A stretch of 9,264 nucleotides of DNA from Tannerella sp. (lineage in GTDB: Bacteria; Bacteroidota; Bacteroidia; Bacteroidales; Tannerellaceae). The translations under genes were made by a program, and so were the position numbers. Every line of letters begins with the position of its first letter. Within the stretch, counting starts at the first letter, position 1. Of this stretch, positions 1 through 6,234 are shown one piece after another. A model generated the notes under the pieces. The model searched no databases and was not told the DNA's origin. It saw nothing but the letters and a program-made list of their open reading frames with translations. The stretch covers positions 1-9,264 of the forward strand of contig JAISOP010000128.1 of assembly GCA_031275525.1 (NCBI GenBank), given 5' to 3'.

Positions 1-116
1 ATGCGGCCATGAAACTGGCGCCGGCACGCTACTGGTCGGCCGACGGCGTTCATCCCGACCTGCCGGGCCGGCAGCTGATGGCCGACCTGTGGCTGGAAGC
101 CACGGGACTGAAATAA
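1..116 (+). CDS. SGNH/GDSL-family hydrolase, C-terminal fragment (5' end outside window)
   Basis: The frame is open from the window edge (first full codon at base 3) to TAA at 114-116, giving 37 visible residues. They include YWSADGVHPDLPGRQLMA, which matches the C-terminal block of SGNH/GDSL esterases, where the Asp and His of D-G-V-H-P complete the catalytic Ser-Asp-His set. In this family the usual form is W-x-x-D-G-V-H-P-x-x-x-G-H-x-L-M-A, followed by a short helix and the C-terminus, as here. The Ser nucleophile and oxyanion residues lie upstream and are not visible, so substrate (carbohydrate ester, lipid or other) cannot be assigned. The acyltransferase gene begins 11 nt after the stop on the same strand, so co-transcription is likely. 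The family call rests on one short motif. Confidence 0.7.
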   Translation, partial: AAMKLAPARYWSADGVHPDLPGRQLMADLWLEATGLK

Positions 117-127
117 CCCAAGACCCC

Positions 128-1375
128 ATGTCCGGCAAAAACAGTCCTTGTGTTCAAAAACAAATCCGGTCCGCGGCAAGGGCCTCCGGCCTGGCGTGCC
201 TGCTGCTGTGGCTGTGTATGTCGGCGGGTGCGCAGCCCGTTTTGGGCGAACAGGCGCAAATCAGCCTGCTGACCTGTTCGCCCGACGACCGGGCCGTTTA
301 TACCTTATACGGACATACCGCCGTGCGGGTGCGCGGGCAGGTAGTGGCGGATTCCGTCCGCCGGAACGACCTGGATATTGTCTTTAACTACGGCATCTTC
401 GACTTCTCCAAACCAAACTTTATTTACCGCTTTGCCAAGGGCGAAACGGATTACATGCTGGCCTATTACAGGTACGATGATTTCCTGGCGGATTACATCC
501 TGCGCGGAAGCGAGGTCTATGAACAGACGCTGAACCTGACCCGGCACGAGAAAGAAACCCTCTGGCAGGCGCTGCTCCTCAATGCCGAAGAACAGAACCG
601 GGTTTACCGTTACAACTTCTTCTACGACAACTGCTCGACCCGTCCCGTGGCCGTGCTCGAACGGTGCCTGGAGGGTGAAATACGGTTCCGGGAGACGCCC
701 ACCGTCACTTTCCGGGAGATGATTAACCGCTGCACGCGCAACCATCCGTGGGTGACCTTCGGCTGCGACCTGGTGTTGGGTCTCCCGACCGACCGGAAGG
801 CGACGTTCCGCGAATCCTTTTTCCTGCCCGAAAACGTAAAAAAGGCCTTTGCCGGCGCCGAGGTGCTGCGGCCGGACGGCAGGCGTGTGCCGCTGGTATC
901 GGCCGAGCAGGTACTGGTCGAGGCCCTCCCGGACGACGAAACGGAAAACACACCCTTCACCCCGCTCGCCTGTAGCCTGTCGGTCTTTCTTCTCACCCTG
1001 TCCGCAACCCTGTACGGATGGCGCAAAAAACGCGGTTACAGGGCGCTGGACTGCCTGCTGTTTTCCTGTGCAGGCCTGGCGGGAGTCGTCCTCTTTTTCC
1101 TCTGTTTCGCTTCGGAACACCCGGCCATCCGGCCCAACCTGTCCGTCGGATGGCTGCACCCGTTCCACCTGGCGGGAGTCGTCCTCTTTGCCGTAAAAAA
1201 GTTTAGGAAAGCCGCCTGTCACTACCATATCACTAACTTTACCGCGCTGTTGTTCACCTGTTGCACCTGGATTTTCCTCCCGCAACACCTGAACATAGCC
1301 TTTATCCCCCTGGCGGCAAGCCTGCTGATACGTTCGGGATACGGTATTATCACACATAGAAGAAACATCGGATGA
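128..1375 (+). CDS. lnb: Lnb-like lipoprotein N-acyltransferase (DUF4105 family)
   Basis: The protein has 415 residues from ATG 128. I prefer this to ATG 89, which would overlap the upstream gene and put 13 residues before the signal peptide. A secretion signal spans about residues 12-35 (GLACLLLWLCMSAGAQ, likely cleavage AGA/QP). The periplasmic domain (about 40-270) carries the DUF4105 landmarks: YGHTAVRV with His63, FNYGIFDF near 87-93, and YDNCSTRP with Cys169. His and Cys are the expected catalytic pair of this NlpC/P60-like fold. The C-terminal part has about five hydrophobic segments (279-297, 308-328, 341-355, 370-386, 389-405), matching the Lnb-like membrane domain. Bacteroides Lnb adds the N-linked acyl chain to lipoproteins, a job done by Lnt in Escherichia coli. 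Membership is clear from the motifs; the specific activity here is by homology, since DUF4105 has several paralogues per genome. The stop overlaps the next start (ATGA). Confidence 0.8.
   Translation: MSGKNSPCVQKQIRSAARASGLACLLLWLCMSAGAQPVLGEQAQISLLTCSPDDRAVYTLYGHTAVRVRGQVVADSVRRNDLDIVFNYGIFDFSKPNFIYRFAKGETDYMLAYYRYDDFLADYILRGSEVYEQTLNLTRHEKETLWQALLLNAEEQNRVYRYNFFYDNCSTRPVAVLERCLEGEIRFRETPTVTFREMINRCTRNHPWVTFGCDLVLGLPTDRKATFRESFFLPENVKKAFAGAEVLRPDGRRVPLVSAEQVLVEALPDDETENTPFTPLACSLSVFLLTLSATLYGWRKKRGYRALDCLLFSCAGLAGVVLFFLCFASEHPAIRPNLSVGWLHPFHLAGVVLFAVKKFRKAACHYHITNFTALLFTCCTWIFLPQHLNIAFIPLAASLLIRSGYGIITHRRNIG
1075..1189 (+). repeat. In-frame 22-bp direct repeat within the acyltransferase gene (1075-1096 and 1168-1189)
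   Basis: The 22 bases at 1075-1096 recur exactly at 1168-1189. The offset is 93 bp (31 codons), so both copies encode LAGVVLF (residues 317-323 and 348-354) with identical codons, in two neighbouring membrane segments. Exact identity over 22 nt is more than similar hydrophobic composition requires and suggests a small duplication or gene conversion. No functional claim is made. Confidence 0.8.
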
Positions 1376-2952
1376 GAAAATGGATATTTCCCCTTATGGC
1401 CCTGCTGGCAACCTGCGGGCTACAGGCACAGCAGAGTGCGCCCAAACTGGTGGTTTATATCACCGTGGACCAGTTACGCGGAGACTACCTCGAATACTTT
1501 TTCCACACCTTCGGCGAACACGGCTTCAAACGCCTGATGAACGAAGGCGCCGTCTATCACAACCTTCAGTTTGAATTCCCCCACGTGGAACAGGCCAGCG
1601 CATTCGCTACGCTGTTCACCGGGACCAATCCCTGCAATCACGGGATTACGGGTAATATCTATTATGACTTCGAGCACATGAAAGAAGTCCCGTCGCTTTA
1701 CGATCCCGACTATCTGGGCAACTTCACGCACGACCACTATTCGCCCCGCAACCTGCTGGCCGCCACCATTGCCGACGAACTGAAAATCGCTTCCCGGGGA
1801 CGGAGCGAAGTCTATGCCATCGCACCCGACGCGGAAAGCGCCATCCTTTCGTCCGGCCATGTAGCCAACGGCGTTTTCTGGATAGACAACCTGAACGGCA
1901 AATGGGCAACCACCACATACTACAAAAACGTCCCCTGGTATGTGGAGCGCTATAACAACAGTCCCGAGTCGCTGCCGGTGCGGGTAGATGCCCTGACGTG
2001 GCGCCCGTCGCTCCCGCCCGGGCAGTACGGGGCATTGCCCTACGTCGAGGAAAGCGTGGCCTTCAACTATACCTTCAAGGCGAAAACCGTTGACTGTTAT
2101 CCCAAAGTCAAGACCTCTCCCCTGGGGAATAAGGAAGTCAACCGGCTGGCCGCCCAGTTCTTTGAATACGCCGGTTTCGGGATGCGTCCCGACCCGGACT
2201 ACCTGGCCATCACCTTCTATGCCGGGAATTACGTTGGAAACAAGGCGAAGGAATACACGCGTGAAATCCAGGACACGTATTACCAGTTGGACAAGGATAT
2301 GGAAGAACTGCTGAACCTGGTTGACAAAAAGGTGGGCCTGAAGAACACGCTGGTCGTCTTCTCCGGCGCCGGCTATTTCAAGAGCGAAGAGGAGCCTGCC
2401 GGAGGGATGCCCGGCGGGGAGTTTCACCCCAAACGCTGCACCGCGCTGCTGAACATGTACCTGATGGCCATCTACGGGCAGAAAGTGTGGGTAAGCGGGT
2501 TTTATAACAACCAGATTTATCTCAACCGCAAGGTGATTGAGGAGTCCGGACTGGATTTGGTCGAATTTCAGGACAAGGCAGCCGATTTCGTAGCCGAGTT
2601 CAGCGGCGTAGCACGCGTGACAACGGATATGACGCTACGCAAAGGGATCTGGAACGAAGCCATGTCCGGGTTCCATTACGGCACGTACCCTGCCGGGCGC
2701 GGCGACCTGATCATCAGCCTGAAACCGGGATGGGCCGTCAACAACGAATTACCCGGTGAAAAGGTAAAACTGGTGCGGAACAACGCCGTGCAGACCCCCC
2801 TGGTTTTTATGGGCTACGGCATCCAACCGCAACATATCTACCGCGAAGTCAAGGCCACGGAAGTAGCGCCTACGGTTACTCACCTCCTGCGCGTCCGTCC
2901 GCCAAATGCCTGCGACCGCATACCGCTCCACGAAATCAGCCTCACAAAATAG
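1372..2952 (+). CDS. Secreted alkaline-phosphatase-superfamily protein, PafA-like, probably catalytically dead
   Basis: The protein has 526 residues with a signal peptide at about 1-20 (cleavage near LQA/QQ). Its start overlaps the acyltransferase stop by 4 nt (ATGA), so the two are translationally linked. Fold signatures are intact: VDQLRGDYL (32-40), TGTNPCNHGITGN (83-95), the DNLNGKWATTTYY block (172-184), DPDYLAITFYAGNYVGN (274-290), and TPLVFMGYGI (475-484). Length fits PafA-type phosphatases and phosphodiesterases. Against that family's active site only Asp33 (zinc) and Asn95 persist. The nucleophilic Thr aligns with Gln74; the Lys and Arg of the K-D-R phosphate-binding motif with Asp153 and Glu155; the D-x-x-x-H zinc pair with Asn286 and Asn290; the D-H of T-A-D-H-G with Ala333 and Gly334; and the last zinc His with Gln474. 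I infer a pseudophosphatase that binds a ligand or partner. The alignment was done by eye, but motif spacing makes it reliable for most positions. Confidence 0.85.
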   Translation: MRKWIFPLMALLATCGLQAQQSAPKLVVYITVDQLRGDYLEYFFHTFGEHGFKRLMNEGAVYHNLQFEFPHVEQASAFATLFTGTNPCNHGITGNIYYDFEHMKEVPSLYDPDYLGNFTHDHYSPRNLLAATIADELKIASRGRSEVYAIAPDAESAILSSGHVANGVFWIDNLNGKWATTTYYKNVPWYVERYNNSPESLPVRVDALTWRPSLPPGQYGALPYVEESVAFNYTFKAKTVDCYPKVKTSPLGNKEVNRLAAQFFEYAGFGMRPDPDYLAITFYAGNYVGNKAKEYTREIQDTYYQLDKDMEELLNLVDKKVGLKNTLVVFSGAGYFKSEEEPAGGMPGGEFHPKRCTALLNMYLMAIYGQKVWVSGFYNNQIYLNRKVIEESGLDLVEFQDKAADFVAEFSGVARVTTDMTLRKGIWNEAMSGFHYGTYPAGRGDLIISLKPGWAVNNELPGEKVKLVRNNAVQTPLVFMGYGIQPQHIYREVKATEVAPTVTHLLRVRPPNACDRIPLHEISLTK

Positions 2953-2997
2953 GAAAGATTCAAGGATTCAAAAGCAGACCTTTCCGCCGATGCCCCC

Positions 2998-3065
2998 GAG
3001 GGTGTGTCAAAAGCCCTCCCGCCGTTTGCTTTAGCTGACGGCGGGAGGGCTTTTGACACACCCTC
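2998..3065. terminator. Bidirectional terminator-like perfect 28-bp inverted repeat between convergent genes
   Basis: Bases 2998-3025 and 3038-3065 are exact reverse complements, separated by a 12-nt loop. The core is AAAA-GCCCTCCCGCCGT pairing with ACGGCGGGAGGGC-TTTT, which looks like a Rho-independent terminator in both directions, as expected between a + strand gene ending at 2952 and a - strand gene ending at 3127. The stem continues 11 bp beyond the A/T runs (GAGGGTGTGTC / GACACACCCTC), so the U-run would be paired in the full hairpin. That is unusual for a simple terminator and may mark a repeated extragenic element. Confidence 0.8.
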
Positions 3066-3126
3066 TTAGGGAGAGAGGTAAAGATTCATTATTTCCCCCG
3101 TGCATTTGGGAACGGCTGGCAAAACG

Positions 3127-4476
3127 CTAGAGCGTAATCGGCTTGCCGTTGTAGAAGTCGAGAATCTTGGCGCGGAAGATAAAGTTGTATTTCGCCTGCG
3201 CTTGCTGCGAAAGGCTTTGGGCATATTTGGTCCGGGCTTCGCCGTACTCGAAAACGGAACTTTTCCCGGACGAATAACGTTCCTCGGCGTAGGTAAAGGC
3301 TTCCCTGCCGGCCTCCACCGCTTTCCCGGAAGCGAGGTACTGCTCCTGCGCAGCCGCGGCATTGAAGTAGGCCTGCTGAATCTCCTTGTACAGCGCTTTT
3401 TTGGCGTTTTCCATCATCAACTCGCGGTTGACGATGGCCACGCGTGCCGAACGAACACTGTTGCGTACCTCGAAACGGTTGAAAATCGGGATCGACAGGG
3501 TCAGGCCAATGGTCTTGCGTTCGTTCTGGCGGAACTGGTCGCCAAAGGGTGTGTTGACCACGTCGCTGCTGCCCGAATAGTGGTAGTAACCATTACCGTA
3601 GCTGGCGTTCAGGTTCAACTTGGGGTAGTAGCCGGATTGCGCCACCTTGAGCGTCTTCTTCTGGCTTTCGAGCAGGTATTCCTGTTCCCGTATCTGCGGC
3701 TTGAAGGCGACGGCGTGCTCATAGATATGTTCCGGGGGAAGCAGGCAGGCGGCAAGTTCGGCAACCGGGTCGCCGATTTCCGGCGCCGAGATGTCGAAAT
3801 CCTTGCCGAAATGTTCCAGTTCGAGCGACTGTGCCAGGTCGAGCAACGCGAGGCTGACGTTGTTGCGCGCCTCGGTAAGGGTGGCCTCGTCCTTGGCCTG
3901 CTGCGCTTTGATGTCGTAGAGTTGCGAGGCGGGCGCCTTGCCGGCATTCACAAGCGCTTCCGTCCTGCGTACCTGCTCAGCCGTGAGGGCGATCTGCAAC
4001 TCGGCAATATGCCGTATCTCCTTGTTGTATAAGACTTGCAGGAAGTACGAGGCGACGCCGACGGCCAGGTCTTCCCTGGCCTTGTTCAGCGCCTCGACGG
4101 CCGCTTGGAGGTTGAGGCGGCGGGCGGCAATGTTGTTCGGGATGCGGAATCCCTCAAACACAGGCATACTCATTTGCAGGGAAACGGAGGAATTGGCCGA
4201 GTTGCGATCCACAATGAGGCCGTCTTTTGAAGGCGAGCGCCCGAAGTCCAGGTTCTGTCCGATACCGGCGTTCAGGCTGGGCAGCCAGCTGTGTTGGCTT
4301 GTGTGGAGTTCAATTTCGCGGGCAGCCTGTTCCTGTTCGCCCTGCTTGATTTGGATGTTGTGTTCCAGCGCGTGCCGGATACATGCTTCCAGCGTCCACG
4401 GCGGCTGCGCCCCGGCCGAAAGGCCGAGCGCCGGGAGCAGGCCGGCCACGAGCAGCCGTTGGATGATTCTTTTCAT
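3127..4476 (-). CDS. TolC-family outer-membrane efflux channel
   Basis: The protein has 449 residues. A signal peptide covers about 1-23 (LLVAGLLPALGLSAGA/QP), followed at once by the typical opening WTLEACIRHALEHN (27-40). Two OEP repeats follow, about 27-215 and 250-445. Each contains long amphipathic helices and a beta-barrel hairpin preceded by a xPxF turn: SLQMSMPVFEGF (99-110) and GLTLSIPIFNRF (324-335). The second has the usual YYPKLNLNASYG strand at 283-294. Proteins of this family trimerise as a barrel through the outer membrane and a helical tunnel through the periplasm, docking to an adaptor and an inner-membrane pump. It is the last gene of the efflux operon, starting 22 nt after the adaptor stop and ending before the shared terminator. 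No catalytic residues are expected. The assignment is firm; the substrate is unknown. Confidence 0.95.
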   Translation of the reverse strand: MKRIIQRLLVAGLLPALGLSAGAQPPWTLEACIRHALEHNIQIKQGEQEQAAREIELHTSQHSWLPSLNAGIGQNLDFGRSPSKDGLIVDRNSANSSVSLQMSMPVFEGFRIPNNIAARRLNLQAAVEALNKAREDLAVGVASYFLQVLYNKEIRHIAELQIALTAEQVRRTEALVNAGKAPASQLYDIKAQQAKDEATLTEARNNVSLALLDLAQSLELEHFGKDFDISAPEIGDPVAELAACLLPPEHIYEHAVAFKPQIREQEYLLESQKKTLKVAQSGYYPKLNLNASYGNGYYHYSGSSDVVNTPFGDQFRQNERKTIGLTLSIPIFNRFEVRNSVRSARVAIVNRELMMENAKKALYKEIQQAYFNAAAAQEQYLASGKAVEAGREAFTYAEERYSSGKSSVFEYGEARTKYAQSLSQQAQAKYNFIFRAKILDFYNGKPITL

Positions 4477-4498
4477 AAGGCAGTTTCTTTCCGGGTGA

Positions 4499-5623
4499 TT
4501 ATTTCTTCAGTTTCGGGTCGATCACGGAACCGCGTACCTTGTCCGCGGCCGACAAACCGTCCTTGATTTCAATCTTGACGCCGTCGCTCAGGCCGGTTTG
4601 CACCTGGCGGCGCTCAAACACCTGTTCCGGCGTTTCTTCCTTGAGCAGGTAAACGAAGACCGAATCGCCGTGAAACTCAACCGTGCTTTCGGGAAGGGTC
4701 ATCACGTCTTCGGCACGCTTGAGCACAATTTCGGCATTGGCGCTGTATCCGGCGCGGATGAACGAGCCTTCGGGGATCGTCACCGCCGCCTTGATTTCAA
4801 ACTGGATGGCGCCGTTCTTTTCCACCCCCTTGGGCGAAACGTATTCCAGGACGGCGTTGAACGACTGGTTCTCCAGTGCGCCGATGGTCAGTTTGATCGG
4901 CATCCCTTCGCGGATGCGGCCGATTTCCGTTTCGTCGACGTTGCCGCGGAAAATCATGTCGTTCATGTCCGCCACGGACGCAATGGTGGTCCCGTCGTTG
5001 AAGTTGTTGCTCTGGATAACGGAATTGCCCACCTTGACCGGAATGTCGAGGATCATCCCGGTGATGGTGCTCCGGATCTGGGTCGTACTGGCGACGGTGG
5101 AATTTTGCGCAATGCCGTCGCGGATGATTTCCAATGCGTTGCGGGCGTTGTCGCGCTCTTCCCTGGCCCGCAGGTACGCCGCCTGCGAGGTTTCATATTC
5201 TTCGGTGGAAATGACCTTCTGGTTATAAAGCTGTTCGTCGCGTTTGAAGGTCTCCTCCACTTGCTTGAGCGAGATTTCCGACACGTTGACGCGCGATTCG
5301 GCGCTGTTGAGCTGTACCATTTCGGGGATGACCTTGATTTGGGCAATGATTTCACCAGCCTTCACCATCTGTCCCGCTTCCTTGAGCAGTTCGGAGATGA
5401 TGCCCGAAATCTGGGGCTTAATCAGGACTTCGAAGCGCGGTTCGACGTTGCCCGTGGCCACGGTTTTCGTTTCCACCGTGTCGCGTTCGGGAGCGACTGT
5501 CTCGTATTGCACCTTCACCGGTTGCGCCTTTTTCCACAGGAAATAAAATGTACCCATCACCGCTGCTCCCACAAAGGTCAGCAGGATGGTACGCATGATC
5601 TTTTTTACTAAACGATTCTTCAT
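4499..5623 (-). CDS. Periplasmic adaptor subunit, HlyD/MacA-type membrane fusion protein
   Basis: The protein has 374 residues with an uncleaved N-terminal anchor (about 11-30, RTILLTFVGAAVMGTFYFLW). The lipoyl/barrel-sandwich half-motif GNVEPRFEVLIKPQISGIIS (58-77) with KEAGQMVKAGEIIAQI (81-96) is followed by an alpha-helical hairpin (about 105-172), then the second lipoyl half STITGMILDIPVKVGNSV (185-202). The beta-barrel region includes GNVDETEIGRIREGMPIKLTI (about 227-247) and a C-terminal membrane-proximal domain with TLPESTVEF near 309-317. This domain order is that of MacA-type adaptors that bridge a MacB-like pump to TolC. Just upstream of ATG 5623 is an A/T-rich leader (AATATAAAGAA), typical of Bacteroidales translation starts rather than a strong Shine-Dalgarno. 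The gene is separated from the permeases by the palindrome array, so it may depend on transcription through the array or on an internal start near it. Confidence 0.95.
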   Translation of the reverse strand: MKNRLVKKIMRTILLTFVGAAVMGTFYFLWKKAQPVKVQYETVAPERDTVETKTVATGNVEPRFEVLIKPQISGIISELLKEAGQMVKAGEIIAQIKVIPEMVQLNSAESRVNVSEISLKQVEETFKRDEQLYNQKVISTEEYETSQAAYLRAREERDNARNALEIIRDGIAQNSTVASTTQIRSTITGMILDIPVKVGNSVIQSNNFNDGTTIASVADMNDMIFRGNVDETEIGRIREGMPIKLTIGALENQSFNAVLEYVSPKGVEKNGAIQFEIKAAVTIPEGSFIRAGYSANAEIVLKRAEDVMTLPESTVEFHGDSVFVYLLKEETPEQVFERRQVQTGLSDGVKIEIKDGLSAADKVRGSVIDPKLKK

Positions 5624-5670
5624 TTCTTTATATTGATAGAATTAATGTCCATAACTCAATAATACACACT

Positions 5671-5688
5671 GTCCCACGCTTGCGGACT
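5671..5688. repeat. Outlying degenerate palindrome at the adaptor-proximal edge of the array
   Basis: The 18 bases at 5671-5688 start with GTCC and contain GGAC near the end, resembling the second arm family of the array. The 5-nt spacer is absent, so the following unit begins 18 bp later instead of 23. It is probably a decayed or partially deleted unit. Confidence 0.5.
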
Positions 5689-6067
5689 GTCCCCCGCACA
5701 TGGTACACGCTGTACTCCCTTCGGAGTACACACTGTACTCCCTTCGGAGTACACGCTGTACTCCCTTCGGAGTACACGCCGTACTCCCCTCGGAGTACAC
5801 ACTGTACTCCCCTCGGAGTACACGCCGTACTCCCCTCGGAGTACACACTGTACTCCCTTCGGAGTACACGCCGTACTCCCTTCGGAGTACACGCCGTCCC
5901 TCGCTCGGGGGACACACTGTCCCTCGTTCGGGGGACACGCCGTCCCTCGCTCGGGGGACACACCGTCCCTCGCTCGGGGGACACACCGTACCACGTTCGG
6001 GGGACACACCGTCCCTCGCTCGGGGGACACACCGTACCACGTCCGTTGTACACACTGTACAAGCCTC

Positions 6068-6086
6068 CTTGTACACCGTGTACAAG
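6068..6086. repeat. Extended inter-unit palindrome in the distal part of the array
   Basis: CTTGTACAC, a single central C, and GTGTACAAG form a perfect 9-bp inverted repeat that spans the junction between units 6057 and 6080. Here the 5-nt spacer (ACCGT) extends the symmetry between neighbouring units rather than within one unit. With only one central base it is more plausible as a DNA-level palindrome than as an RNA hairpin loop. Confidence 0.85.
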
Positions 6087-6113
6087 CCCCGTTGTACACA
6101 CTGTACAAGCCCC

Positions 6114-6132
6114 GTTGTACACGGTGTACAAC
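6114..6132. repeat. Second extended inter-unit palindrome at the array end
   Basis: GTTGTACAC, a central G, and GTGTACAAC form another perfect 9-bp inverted repeat across the junction of units 6103 and 6126. It has the same architecture as 6068-6086 and lies exactly 46 bp (two units) away. Both are at the permease-proximal end of the array. Confidence 0.85.
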
Positions 6133-6234
6133 GCAGGATGTATATCCATGCACTGCCGACAGCGCCCCATCATATACGTCCGGCGTATATTGTAATCCTT
6201 TGCTTCTTGCATTCTTTTGAAATGCTTCATCCTT

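Larger units (their letters stand above)
5689..6148. repeat. Tandem array of 23-bp palindromic units (19 in register plus one decayed)
   Basis: Units begin at 5689, 5712, 5735 and then every 23 bp to 6103, with a decayed copy at 6126; no phase slip occurs in this span. Each unit is a 7-nt arm, a 4-nt loop, a 7-nt complementary arm and a 5-nt spacer (ACACT, ACGCC, ACGCT, ACACC, ACCGT or ACGGT). Units 5712-5873 (eight) have arms GTACTCC / GGAGTAC with loop CTTC or CCTC. Units 5896-5965 and 6011 have GTCCCTC / GGGGGAC with loop GCTC or GTTC. Units 6057-6103 have GTACAAG / CTTGTAC or GTTGTAC. Units 5988 and 6034 are chimeric, with first arm GTACCAC. Unit 5689 is degenerate. The array fills most of the 740-bp gap between adaptor and permease genes. 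There are no unique spacers, so it is not CRISPR. Reading frames through it are artefacts of a stop-free 23-bp unit. Function is unknown. Confidence 0.97.

Noticed and set aside
305..1357. 350-residue - strand frame opposite the acyltransferase gene, and a 317-residue one opposite the phosphatase-like gene (1474-2427).
   Set aside because: Both are shadows of well-supported + strand genes; no signal peptide, domain or operon logic supports them.
3100..5611. + strand frames of 310 (3100-4032) and 337 residues (4598-5611) opposite the channel and adaptor genes.
   Set aside because: These are shadows: the opposite strand has complete, motif-bearing TolC and HlyD family proteins in every part.
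5657..5664. TATTATTG on the - strand, about 34 nt upstream of the adaptor start, as a Bacteroidales -7 box (consensus TAnnTTTG).
   Set aside because: It has one mismatch and there is no TTTG-like -33 element at the right distance. An internal promoter is plausible in principle, but the sequence does not support it well enough to annotate.
5689..6148. CRISPR array.
   Set aside because: The repeats are contiguous with 5-nt near-invariant spacers; there are no unique 25-40 nt spacers and no cas genes in the window.
5628..6230. Long open frames through the palindrome array on both strands (for example 200 residues on - from 6230, 215 residues on + from 5700), with 23-residue repeating peptides.
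   Set aside because: The 23-bp unit has no stop in any phase, so frames on both strands stay open across the array by default. The frames begin and end just outside the array, and base changes preserve palindromic symmetry rather than codons. The frame starting at 6230, with AAGG just upstream and only 4 nt after the small-protein stop, is the least unlikely, but its peptide looks like a repeat artefact.
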